Shown here one piece after another: positions 32,977 through 42,131 of a stretch of 64,000 bases of DNA. The notes beneath the pieces were generated by a model. The model did no database searches and was not told the origin of the DNA. It saw only the letters and a program-made list of their open reading frames with translations. The DNA lies in the NCBI GenBank assembly GCA_030272585.1, contig BSYQ01000002.1, forward strand, positions 7,440,001 through 7,504,000. Direction: 5' to 3'. The stretch is from Bryopsis sp. KO-2023 (Eukaryota > Chlorophyta > Ulvophyceae > Bryopsidales > Bryopsidaceae). Position 1 is the first letter of the stretch. Every line of letters starts with the position of its first letter. Position numbers and translations under genes: made by a program.

Positions 32977-33699
32977 ATGATCCTGGTGATTCTTCGATTA
33001 GAACAACGTTCCACTCTGTGCACCTCGGCCACCACCACGCAAATGTGCTGGAGGCTAGCAGAACTGACATTTGGTATTGTTGCGTGTGCTTGAACTCCCC
33101 TCCAAAGCCTGAAAACGACATGTCCTATGTCCATATTGTAGAGTGTCGAGCAGGGTAGCGCCTGCTTATCACCCAAGCGGGGACTGTTGAGCGTGGATCG
33201 AAGGTGTCTGTTCTTGGTCCTGTGCTGAGCGTTGATGATGCATCCTTTCCAAGGGGTGGGTCTGTTCTGGCACCTTCTCTGAGAAGTTGGTGGTGGAGTA
33301 GATGCTGTGCTAAGCAAAGCGCCAGGCGGGAAACCGAGCAGCGATCATTGGCCGCCTGCCTCGGTGGGAGGATAATGCACCAGAGCTGAGCACAGGATTC
33401 ACCAGTGACAAACACCTAGAGGGACCGCTCAATTTTCTTTTTTGTTTCAACACTTTTGGGATCATACTAAGCCTCGTTTGCTACTTGTTCTTCAGCAGTA
33501 CGTACTTGAAAAGAGTAAGAAGAAAAAAAAAAGCGAGAAACAGATGGAGAGAGGATGTGTGTGTGTGTGGACTGGATTGTTAAGGAATGGGCGGACAATT
33601 AGTAGTGCGTGGTTGGCATGCAAGCTCATTGATTTAGACTTGAAACGAGCCCCCAGTGTGCAGCCATAGTGACTCACTTTACATAAATTCGCTTGTAAT

Positions 33700-34520
33700 T
33701 TTTTTTGTACAGCTCTCCAACTTCCCACAAAATTATTCCAACCAATTTCTGATACATTTGTTTTTTCTCTATGGAGTGAATCCTCCATATTTCTTTTTCA
33801 CAAGTCACTATATTTTGGACCAATACAGTCCCCCCCCTTGTGTTCTCACTTTTTTTTCTTTCTCTGATTCTCCCATTAGTCTCTCACTCTTTTTTTCCTC
33901 CCTCAAACTTTTCGAAATACAAAATTAGCTGAAATCTAAAGCTGACTGAAACACTACAGTACAATGATATTAAATTGCCCATCATCCACCAGAACCTGGA
34001 ATCCATTTTCGAAAAGGCCTCTTAAGTTAACCCCACCATGCTGCCAGAAAACACCCCAAAAAATAAGGTGAACAACACAACCCAGCCCGCAGATTTCTGA
34101 TAAATCAGATTCACTCCCCCCCAAACACAGACACACACACACAAGCAAATACCCCTAACCTCCGTATGCATTGAATCATCTGGGTAAATCACCACCATGG
34201 TGAGAGTGTTTATCAAGGCCCATTAGTCCCTCACTCTTTTTGTCCTATCTTCTTTGCAAAACTGCTCTAAAAAACAGGATCAGAATCTTGTAATAAGGAG
34301 TAGTAACAGAAAAAAAACACTACCAGCTAAAAGTTATCCATTGTCCACTCAGAACCTGAAATCAAATCTCAATAAAATCTTCTCTGAAACCCCATTCATG
34401 CTGCCAGAACACACAAATGAAAAATTGTGCTGGACAGAATCAAACCCACATATTTCTGATAAAACCGCCCCCCCCCCCCCCCACACAGGATCATACCTCT
34501 CACTCCCCTACTGATACGTC
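33700..34520 (-). repeat. Dispersed repeat family R2, copy d
   Basis: Matches 15640-16040 directly, and 57300-57850, 29.1 kb and 22.9-23.2 kb inverted. The GAAATCTG/CAGATTTC motif occurs at 34091, and a second weaker block around 34340-34465 repeats the CATGCTGCCAGAA...ATTTCTGATAAA order, so two partial copies may be joined. A run of about 16 C near 34468 ends it. Confidence 0.7.
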
Positions 34521-35503
34521 TGTCTTTCACTGTATTTTTGTCAAACAAGATCGTAGCTTCTATTTATAGTCTTCTCGCTGTCGAAACCGTTGGAGGGGCA
34601 CACTCTCACACATAATGGCCGACGTGTCCAATGTTGGGCGGCAACTGAGAAAGCTCCCCCTGAATTGCAAACCGGTGGAACCTACCGGCTCGGCTTGGCA
34701 AATTGACAAACTTTCTGCAAGGTGAAGTCTGGAAACCGCCTTCGATACCATCCACTGGCGCCAGCGGCACGTTGCCCTTTGTTTTTCGATCCAAGTTTTG
34801 ATCAGGAAGCGCTCTCGAAGAATACGTCCATCCAGGATCACTCTTTTCTCTTTATCGTTTACCCCAGAAGGATCCTCTTTTCTGGGGTGTTTCCTTTTTC
34901 TTGGAGAATGAATTCTTTTTTTCCCAACGGGTCTGCGTGAGAATCGGTCTGTATTAGAGCGGTCAGTGACGGTGAAGTGGTGCTTTGGTTCTGTTGTATA
35001 GGGAGGTCTCTGGGGGTTGCCGTTGTGCTGTTGAGCTTCGAAGAATGAGTGATTGCGTGCCTGTTGAGTGGGAGCTGCCGAGTGGCGTTCTTGGTCGAAT
35101 CTTCGAGAGGTTCTGTGCAAGGACTTTGGTCAGTTGCGCCTTGGTTGCTAGGGCTTGGAAAGATGTCACCAGGGAAGACCGTTTCGCTAGAAAACTTGGG
35201 GTGGAGAGAGCCTGGCGATGCGGCACTATTATGCCGAAATGTATCGAGTTCAACAAAAATCAGTCTGCAAACGAGACTTCTGATGAGCGGAGTTGTGTTC
35301 AATCGGTTTACTTTAGGGATGAACATCTTTTTATGCGAGTGCAAGGGCAGTTTAGTCCAGTTCCAATTTCTCTGGGTGATTCTTCGTGGCATGGGTTTTT
35401 TCCCGCTGATGTTCTGTCGGGGCTTCTTGGTGGTGCTTCCGGTTCTAATGCGGTCCCGGTTGGACTTCGGGCATAGGGGTTACGCCACCCAGCTTCTTTA
35501 GGC

Positions 35504-38125
35504 GTGTTTTTTTGGAATTTGCAGAGCTTGGATGATTCAAAATTTGATGAGGTTACTCACGCTATTTCGGGTTTTGACTTTATTGGTTTCTGTGAGTTGG
35601 GGGACTGGGAATTATTAACTTCTTTACAGGGGTACTCTTTTCACTTTTCTCATAGAATCTCGGAGCATCGCCGTAGTGGGGGTGTTGGCCTTTTGGTGAA
35701 AAATTCTAAATGGTTCTCTTATGAAATTTTGGAGGATCATAATATCCAGGGTTTTGTTATTTGGGTCAAGGTTTCAATAGGGGCTCGGGTTTTTTTTCTG
35801 GGGGTTGTTTACATACCCCATTCCTCTTCGTCTTATTATGATGTTAGTTTGTGGGATCGGCTACGTGCCTCGATTACTACTTTTTCTCTTCAGGTTAATG
35901 GTTCTGTGCTGGTGTTTGGAGATTTCAATGCTCGATTGGGGGATTTGTTTGATGGAGAACCTGAAGGAGCTTTTGCTTGTCGAGGCTCCTTAGACCCTCA
36001 TGGACATAATATCAATGGGAGACATTTATGTGAGACATGTATGTTAACTGGCCTTCGAGTTATGAATGGCCGAATAGCAGGTGATTTATTGGGGGAGTGT
36101 ACGTTCTGTTCTCAATCCTCTGGGTCGATTTCAGTTTTAGATTTCTTTATTGGGTCTCAGAATTTTTGGGAGTTTTCTCCAGTTTTACGGGTTGCCGATG
36201 AATGGTCTGTTTCTGACCACAAGTGGATTTCTTTACGGTGGTTGATTGATGCCGTGGGTGGTTGTGTACAGCCCCCGCGGCGAGTGATTTGGTCTAAGGA
36301 TAGTCCTGATAGGTTTTGGGAAGGTTTTTCGGTTAAATTGCCACTCATTTTGCAAGCTATTCGGGAATCGTCTACAGTTGACGAGGCTTTTTTGGCTCTT
36401 AAGACTCATGTGGATAGTTTACTGACATGGGGCTCCCAGAAATCTTCTCGATGCCAACCTTGGTTTGATAGGGACTGTTATCATGCACGCCAAGTCTACC
36501 GTCGTGCTTGCAGAACTAATGGTGGATCAGATTATGCACGGGTTTTGCGTAATCGGTTTTATTCGTTGCTGCGGACTAAGAGGAAAGCGTATTCTTCCTC
36601 TCAAGGTAAAAGGATGACCTCATTATACTATGAGGACCCCAAACGTTTTTTCCGCCTTTTTTATCCCCGAAATCGCTCTGGTTGTGAGAGAAACTGTATT
36701 TCCTTACTTGAGTGGGAGCAATATTATAAAACTTTTTTTAGTCCTATGAGTGATTTGAGGGATTTTCGAACCGATTCTACTGGGTTTTTTCCTCCTGATG
36801 TGGTTATGTCCCCTTCTCAATTAGTTTCTTTGTCTAGGCCAGTTGAGATTGAGGAGATTAATAGTGCTATTTTGAAGTTAAAACATGGTCGGGCTTCCGG
36901 TCATGATCTTTGGCCATCTACTCTCTTTAGAAATGATTGCGAGCCTCTGAGATTAGCTTGGTGTGAAGTACTATCTACCCTTTTTTCTAGATGTTTACAA
37001 GAGGAAGCAGTTCCATTTTCCTGGTTATTAGGGGAACTTGTTCCAGTCTATAAAGGCAAAGGTAGTCGCCTTGATCCCTCCAGTTTTAGGCCGTTGACTA
37101 TTAGTCCTCATATATACAAGCTTTTTGCTTATGTACTTTTGAATCGTGTCCAAGATCCCTTTTCTACGATTAGACATGTTTGTCAAGGGGGTTTTGGTAA
37201 ATTTTGCTTACCGGAATTTTTTGTCTTCTCGGTTTGGGCTCTTATTTTTCTGTCAAAAAAATCTAAGAAGGGGTTAATTTTAATCTTCTTAGATTTATTA
37301 AAAGCCTTTGATCGAGTTTCTCATCCCCATCTCTTTTTTGAGTTAGCAAGGACTGGGGTGCCAGACAAGATTTTGAAGGTTTTGGCTTTTATTTATGCGA
37401 ATGCTATATCTCGAGTTCGATGTACTTCTGGTGTTTCGAATAATTTTATTCAAGGTAGAGGGGTACGTCAGGGTTGTCCTCTTAGTCCGGAATTATATAA
37501 GGCTTATCATGATAATTTGATTCGTGCTATTGAACATTCTGGGATTAGACCTATTTCTTTTGATAATGTATGTATTCCGGCGTTAGCGTTTGCTGATGAT
37601 ACTATGATTCCGATTCAGTATACGGAAGATTTGAATTGTCTTAATGACGCTTTAGCGGGTTGTTCTGCTAGTTGGGGGATTGCTGAGAACGTTTCGAAAA
37701 GGGGTGTGGTGGTGATTAACTTTCCTAATGTTCATGGAGTACAGATTGGTGATTCTTTTATAACGGCTACTAAAACTTTTCGCTATTTAGGGGTTTTCTT
37801 TGGTACTGGGTCAAACATTTTCTTACCGCACTTTCAACATATTGGTCGTAAAATGTCTTCTTCTCTTGGATTGCTTTATAGTCATTTGTCGAAACATAAA
37901 ATTGAAGATCCTCGGGTTAAATATAATTTGTTTAAACAATTCGTTTTTGGTTCAATAAATTTTGGGAGTGCTATTTGGTATTTGTTTTTGACTAAAGGAC
38001 AGAGGGATTCGCTCGAGCGGTCTCATTTGGCTTTTTTACGGTTTTGTTTAAATTTGCCTCGGCGTGCTCCCACGGAGGTGTTATATGCGGATATGGGGAC
38101 TTACCCTTTAGAGTTTTTTTTTTAG
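35504..38125 (+). CDS. LINE endonuclease-reverse transcriptase
   Basis: An 873-codon open frame beginning GVFFWNLQSLDDSKF, with no ATG at the front. The in-frame stop TAG at 35474 separates it from the upstream F-box-derived frame, so both are in one register. The APE endonuclease occupies about residues 1-240: VFGDFNARLGD near 137 and SDHKWISL near 235. The reverse transcriptase covers about 440-760: LVPVYKGKGSRLD, SFRPLTISPHIYKL near 527, DLLKAFDRVSH near 596, GVRQGCPLSPELY near 652 and the catalytic FADD near 696. The frame ends at a TAG just after a run of ten T (38114-38123). The remainder of the protein continues in another frame, so one slippage or indel in that run separates them. Confidence 0.9.
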   Translation: MFFWNLQSLDDSKFDEVTHAISGFDFIGFCELGDWELLTSLQGYSFHFSHRISEHRRSGGVGLLVKNSKWFSYEILEDHNIQGFVIWVKVSIGARVFFLGVVYIPHSSSSYYDVSLWDRLRASITTFSLQVNGSVLVFGDFNARLGDLFDGEPEGAFACRGSLDPHGHNINGRHLCETCMLTGLRVMNGRIAGDLLGECTFCSQSSGSISVLDFFIGSQNFWEFSPVLRVADEWSVSDHKWISLRWLIDAVGGCVQPPRRVIWSKDSPDRFWEGFSVKLPLILQAIRESSTVDEAFLALKTHVDSLLTWGSQKSSRCQPWFDRDCYHARQVYRRACRTNGGSDYARVLRNRFYSLLRTKRKAYSSSQGKRMTSLYYEDPKRFFRLFYPRNRSGCERNCISLLEWEQYYKTFFSPMSDLRDFRTDSTGFFPPDVVMSPSQLVSLSRPVEIEEINSAILKLKHGRASGHDLWPSTLFRNDCEPLRLAWCEVLSTLFSRCLQEEAVPFSWLLGELVPVYKGKGSRLDPSSFRPLTISPHIYKLFAYVLLNRVQDPFSTIRHVCQGGFGKFCLPEFFVFSVWALIFLSKKSKKGLILIFLDLLKAFDRVSHPHLFFELARTGVPDKILKVLAFIYANAISRVRCTSGVSNNFIQGRGVRQGCPLSPELYKAYHDNLIRAIEHSGIRPISFDNVCIPALAFADDTMIPIQYTEDLNCLNDALAGCSASWGIAENVSKRGVVVINFPNVHGVQIGDSFITATKTFRYLGVFFGTGSNIFLPHFQHIGRKMSSSLGLLYSHLSKHKIEDPRVKYNLFKQFVFGSINFGSAIWYLFLTKGQRDSLERSHLAFLRFCLNLPRRAPTEVLYADMGTYPLEFFF

Positions 38126-38774
38126 GCGTCTAATTTTTAGATTCTGGAATAAACTTTTTTCTCTTCCTGAGGAACATCCATCTAAGGCTATTTTTAATAG
38201 TCTTTTGGATGAACATAGGTGTGGTTCGTCTTGGGTGGTCAGGGTTGAGTCTTTGGTGAAAGAGCACTTAATTTCTTTTTCTGGAAAGAGCATTATTGAT
38301 ATTAGGCTGTGGTCTTCTAATTTTAAGAATCATTTTTCGAGGTTGACTTTTTCGTCGGAGAAGTCCCATGTTCGATATTTTTTTAGTCAAATCAAACGGA
38401 ATATTCGATTCTTGGATTGCCTTTCTGTCCTTTCGACAAGTTCTCTGCGAAAAATTTATTGTGCCTTTCGGGCGGGGGTTCATGGTCTTCAGGTAGATTC
38501 GGGTCGGTTACAACATCCTCTTGTGGTGCGGGAATTACGATTCTGCAGGGTATGTGGTTTTGGGGTAGTGGAGGATGAGTTCCATTTTCTTTATGTGTGT
38601 CCGGCATATAATTTTTTGCGTATTCGCTGGTCCGAGTTTTTCCGTTGTCGCAATCTTTTCTTTCTCTTCAATAGGGTTGATCAGATTAAGGTTGCACGTA
38701 TGTTGAAGGATTTTTTCCTCTTACGGAGGGTTGTCTTGTGTATTCGGGAGAACAATGCTGCGGGTTCTTCTTAA
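38126..38774 (+). CDS. C-terminal part of LINE polyprotein with zinc knuckle
   Basis: Continuation of the RT protein in a shifted frame after the T10 run. It contains CRVCGFGVVEDEFHFLYVCP near 38550-38610, a C-x2-C-x(n)-H-x4-C pattern typical of the C-terminus of APE-type LINEs. It stops at 38772-38774, overlapping the dUTPase start by 20 bp. The T-run may be a programmed or incidental frameshift site, a mutation, or an assembly error; the sequence alone cannot decide. Confidence 0.8.
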
Positions 38775-39174
38775 ACATGATGCTGCTAGAGTTCCGACTC
38801 GGGCTTCCTTGGGTTCGGCGGGCTATGACCTTTATTCGCCCCAGGATTATGTTATTCCAGCTTGGAATAACGGTCTGGTTGATATGGGTGTGGCGGTTGA
38901 AATCCCTCAAGGTTACTATGGTCGGTTGGAAATTCGTTCGGGTCTCTGTGCCAGGTTCAAGTTATTTCTGGGTGCTGGGGTTATTGACAGTGACTATAGG
39001 GGTTCTTTGATTGCGGTTCTTTTTAACTTCTCCTCCGAAGATTTTTACATTAAAGCGGGTGATAGGGTGGTTCAATTACTTTTGGAAAAAATTGTTACTC
39101 CTCAAGTAATTATTGCAGATTCTTTGTCCCTTACGGATCGTGGTTCGGGTAGTTTTGGGTCTACTGGCAGTTAG
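38755..39174 (+). CDS. dUTPase encoded by the LINE
   Basis: A 139-residue trimeric-type dUTP diphosphatase from the ATG of MLRVLLKHDAARVP. All five family motifs are present in order: motif 1 AGYDLYS, motif 2 GRLEIRSGL, motif 3 GVIDSDYRGSLIAVLFN (with the catalytic Asp), motif 4 GDRVVQLLLEKI and motif 5 RGSGSFGSTG. The length is normal for a single-domain enzyme, and it looks complete. It hydrolyses dUTP to dUMP and pyrophosphate, and would lower uracil incorporation during reverse transcription. It overlaps the end of the RT reading frame by 20 bp and lies inside the LINE, before its 3' UTR and tail. dUTPases are well known in some retroviruses and LTR elements; in LINEs they are rare at best to my knowledge. 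Capture from a host gene is the likely origin (inference). Confidence 0.92.
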   Translation: MLRVLLKHDAARVPTRASLGSAGYDLYSPQDYVIPAWNNGLVDMGVAVEIPQGYYGRLEIRSGLCARFKLFLGAGVIDSDYRGSLIAVLFNFSSEDFYIKAGDRVVQLLLEKIVTPQVIIADSLSLTDRGSGSFGSTGS

Positions 39175-39279
39175 TGCCTGATGCTCTGTGTTTTTGTTTT
39201 TTGGTTCCAAACATTTGTCTGTTCACATTGGTGTACATTTTTCCGCAATAGAAGCTGGGTGGCTTCTTCGCGTGTAATT

Positions 39280-39300
39280 ATGTTATGTTATGTTATGTTA
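39280..39300 (+). repeat. (TTATG)n tail of the dUTPase LINE
   Basis: Four TTATG units end the element; the inverted copy at 39891 starts with the complement of the same pentamer. Confidence 0.9.
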
Positions 39301-39890
39301 AGCGGGGCGATACGATTGCGATTTCGATGCGGAACGAGATTAGATTGCTTGATGCTGAACAGGGCCAGGTCTCCACCGCGGATTCTCCAATGCCTTTCAC
39401 CTGTTTGTGTTTGATCGATGGCGTCCTCCTTGGCAAGATCGGGTGTGGGGACCGACGCGTGGTAGTCTTAGAAATACCCGATTTGCAAAGAACCGCGTCT
39501 TTCGTGATCAGTTTCGGAGTGGATGTGATTGTGGACGTGGGAGAAGACCTCGTGGCCATTGGTGGTGACTGCGGGGGTCTCGAGCTGTGGAGGAAGGCGG
39601 ATTGGACTCGTGCCAAGGTTTTGAATGAAGTTGTTGATCAGGGTCATCTTTTAAGTATCAGGTGTGCGGCTTTCGATACGGGAAGGGGTCTGTTGGTATG
39701 TGGATTAAGCGGTGGAAATCTCGAAGTGTGGAGCTTGGCCTCCTCTGCTCGCGTGAGAACGCTCAAGGGGCACTCCTGTCCCACGAGCCAAGTGGATGTT
39801 AATGACCGTTTGATCATCTGTGGGACTATGACTACCATTCAGATATGGGCTCAAGAAACCTTCGAGTGTGTGCGAGTTATCGGCGTTAAC

Positions 39891-40052
39891 ATAACATAAC
39901 ATAACATAATTACACGCGAAGAAGCCACCCAGCTTCTATTGCGGGTAGACACAGTATTGGGTTTGAGGTTGATGGATTGTGGACATAAATACGGACTTGT
40001 GTAATTAGCTTCTATTGCGGAAAAATGTACACCAATGTGAACAGACGAATGT
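39891..40052 (-). mobile_element. Short inverted copy of the dUTPase LINE 3' end
   Basis: The (CATAA)n start, then the block with TTACACGCGAAGAAGCCACC and AATGTACACCAATGTGAACAGA, is the reverse complement of the 3' end of the LINE at 39204-39300. A 14 bp target duplication TTATCGGCGTTAAC flanks it (39877-39890 and 40053-40066). It also contains an extra ~76 bp (about 39945-40020) bounded by two copies of AGCTTCTATTGCGG. That segment is either present in a longer source element or was added during insertion. Confidence 0.93.
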
Positions 40053-40303
40053 TTATCGGCGTTAACCGCATCTCTTTCATGGGGTCGAACGAAAGCAAAG
40101 TCACATTTCAATGGCCATACTCGGGTTACGTGGTGGTTCGTGATGTTGCCGAGGAGGATCGTTCCGTCCACATGTTCAATGTAGCATCTGAGTGCTTTCA
40201 CATCTTCTTAGGTATTTTTTTGACCGAGGACAAGCTCACTGTTGTGACCCGCAGTAAAATCTTTGTGTGGGACTTTTTAGCCCACTTTTGTTCTAACGAA
40301 TGA

Positions 40304-42131
40304 GAAAAGAAAATGAAAGCATAAAAAAAAGATATTGGACGGTCTCTCCAGGTCCTATGCTTGACTGTGGTGCATGTAAAATCTTTTAGCTAGTTCTTGG
40401 GAAATTTGTGGAAACATGGATTTTGTGCATAATAAAATCTATCATGACTTCCCCGTATAAAGGTTCCCCGCCGATCTTCGAAAATTTGGATTCAGTTCTT
40501 AAAACGGCTTAAATAAATTTGTTCGAGAGGTGCTATCATCTACCCCCAAAAACAGAGTCAGGGATTGTCTAGAAAATGTTGGTATGGATCCAAGAGAAAG
40601 TTAAAAAAAAACAACTCCAGGCCGCACTTCGTTACAAAACCAAAACTTCAATAAAAAAAAAACTGCTGAGTTCTTGGGGGTCTTTCGCACCCTCAAATGC
40701 AACATCCAAAGCTTGTAAAAAAAACCTACTCAAAAAAATCAAAAGCTAGTAAACCATGCAGCAGTTGCTATGACAGGAAATAATTGAAATAAAGAAGGCG
40801 GCGAACTGCGACTTCTGCGAGTTGGGTGGGAAGTTATCCTTGCAGCCAGCATTTTCTATTTATCTTTTTTTTTTGGGGGGGGGGGGATTGGAACAAGAAC
40901 GGAGCAAACCCAGAGTAAACAAGAACTGGAAGATTCCACCATATCCAATTCAAGTTTTATTCCCCCAGACCCCCTGGAGAGAATTTGCATCAAGGGGAAA
41001 TTTGTGTAAATGATTGCTATGTTCTACCAACCAGAGTGTTGCTGGGCTCTTGTTGCTCTCCATGGCATCGGAGAGTCCAGTTGTTTTCTTCTTTTCGCTT
41101 CTTTGCAATACTCCCATCATCGATAACCAAAAAACCATGTCCAGGGTCCCGCTATACCTGAGTTGCAATATTTTGAAAAGACAATTCAAATCCACCTGAA
41201 TTGAATCGACCTCAGTTGGAATTGCATGTACGAACGCACTGATTTGGAAATAGAATGGGGAGGAAAACCTGAGGAGTTCCATTGAAAAATCAATTTTCAT
41301 TTTGCTTGATGTCTTGGGAGGCAGAGCATACAGTGGGACAGTTGGTCAGGTCAATCCAGGCCAAACCAATTTTTCTTTCTTATTCATAGAGGGTTTTATT
41401 GTTGCTGTCACAACGAAAAAAATTCGGCAACAGGGCTCAATCGTCACTTTGTGAGAGGGGCTCTTAATTTAAAAAAGGAAAAGAGGACAAATTTGTACAA
41501 GCAATTATTTCATTCAGGTGCAGGATGCCATTTTCATTCATTTTTCGCGTCTATTCTCGATTTCTTACCATCAATGCATTGAACCCATTCACCTCAAGAA
41601 CAGGGCGCATTCTGGCACTCCATTTTGTGGCGATTGGGACGACATCCAAGGGCTTCTGAATTCGGAATGCGACCGTTCCCTGAAGACCCAGAATGGCAGA
41701 ATTAGATAAGACGATACCAGGCCGATCTACAGTGCTTCGTCTCGACGCCCTTCACACAAAACCGAAGAAAATTTCCAAAAAAGGCGGGGTCAATTGAGAA
41801 AAGCGGCACCACCACGCTGTCCCCTCGGTCACAATTTTATGAATCTTACAGGCAGTCTGTTTTCGTCTTCTTTTTTCTTCGGATTCTCGCAACTGGGAAC
41901 TATTCCCTGTTTTAAATAGAGCAGTGAGCGGAGCGACGCACGTCACCACAGGTGCCTTGTCGTTTCCGCTTAGCTACGGGGCATCGTCAGGCTCTACCCC
42001 CTTTTACAATTTTTTGCTTGTTCTGATCGGCTTCCGAAACGTATGCCTGTTCAAAAGCGCAGCGAGCGAAAAGAAAAGAAGTTCGAAAGGAAAAGATTGT
42101 TTGGGTCTTTCCCAAGAAGTAGCCCGTCAAG
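40304..42131 (-). repeat. Intergenic; dispersed repeat family R copy d at about 40900-41850
   Basis: The first 500 bp show nothing recognisable. From about 40860 on, blocks such as TCTTGGGAGGCAGAGCATAC, CAGGTCAATCCAGGCCA and TGGCACTCCATTTTGTGGCGATTGGGACGAC match 45.3 kb and, inverted, 26.2-26.8 kb and 55.5-55.8 kb. Confidence 0.6.

Larger units (their letters stand above)
31702..33510. repeat. tRNA-Arg-containing duplicated unit, copy 2
   Basis: Second copy of the unit at 21628-22545, colinear on both sides of the 936 bp transposon at 32041-32976. Confidence 0.9.
35346..39300 (+). mobile_element. LINE with endonuclease, RT and dUTPase, (TTATG)n tail
   Basis: A non-LTR retrotransposon inserted in the F-box/WD40 gene. 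The 5' boundary is approximate, somewhere between 35340 and 35480; the 3' end is a (TTATG)4 tail at about 39280-39300. It carries an endonuclease/RT frame, a C-terminal zinc-knuckle region and a dUTPase. I found no target duplication at this copy, perhaps because of the 5' truncation. It differs from the 3.6-11.8 kb LINE in sequence, tail (pentamer instead of tetramer) and gene content. Confidence 0.88.
35045..40303 (+). pseudogene. F-box/WD40 gene disrupted by two LINE insertions
   Basis: The first exon region begins MSDCVPVEWELPSGVLGRIF with an F-box (ALVARAWKDVTRED) and runs to about SVYFRDEHLFMRV near 35345, where LINE sequence takes over. The WD40 part resumes after the LINE tail at about 39301 (RGDTIAISMRNEIRLLD, which aligns with KMENLIALGGHKRFKVFD of the gene at 18250) and continues to RVIGVN at 39890. 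A second, 162 bp LINE fragment follows with a 14 bp target duplication, and the gene then resumes in frame (RISFMGSNESK) to a stop at 40303 after KIFVWDFLAHF. Apart from the insertions the frame is well preserved, so disruption is probably recent. It is the third member of the family in this window and more diverged in the propeller. Confidence 0.85.
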
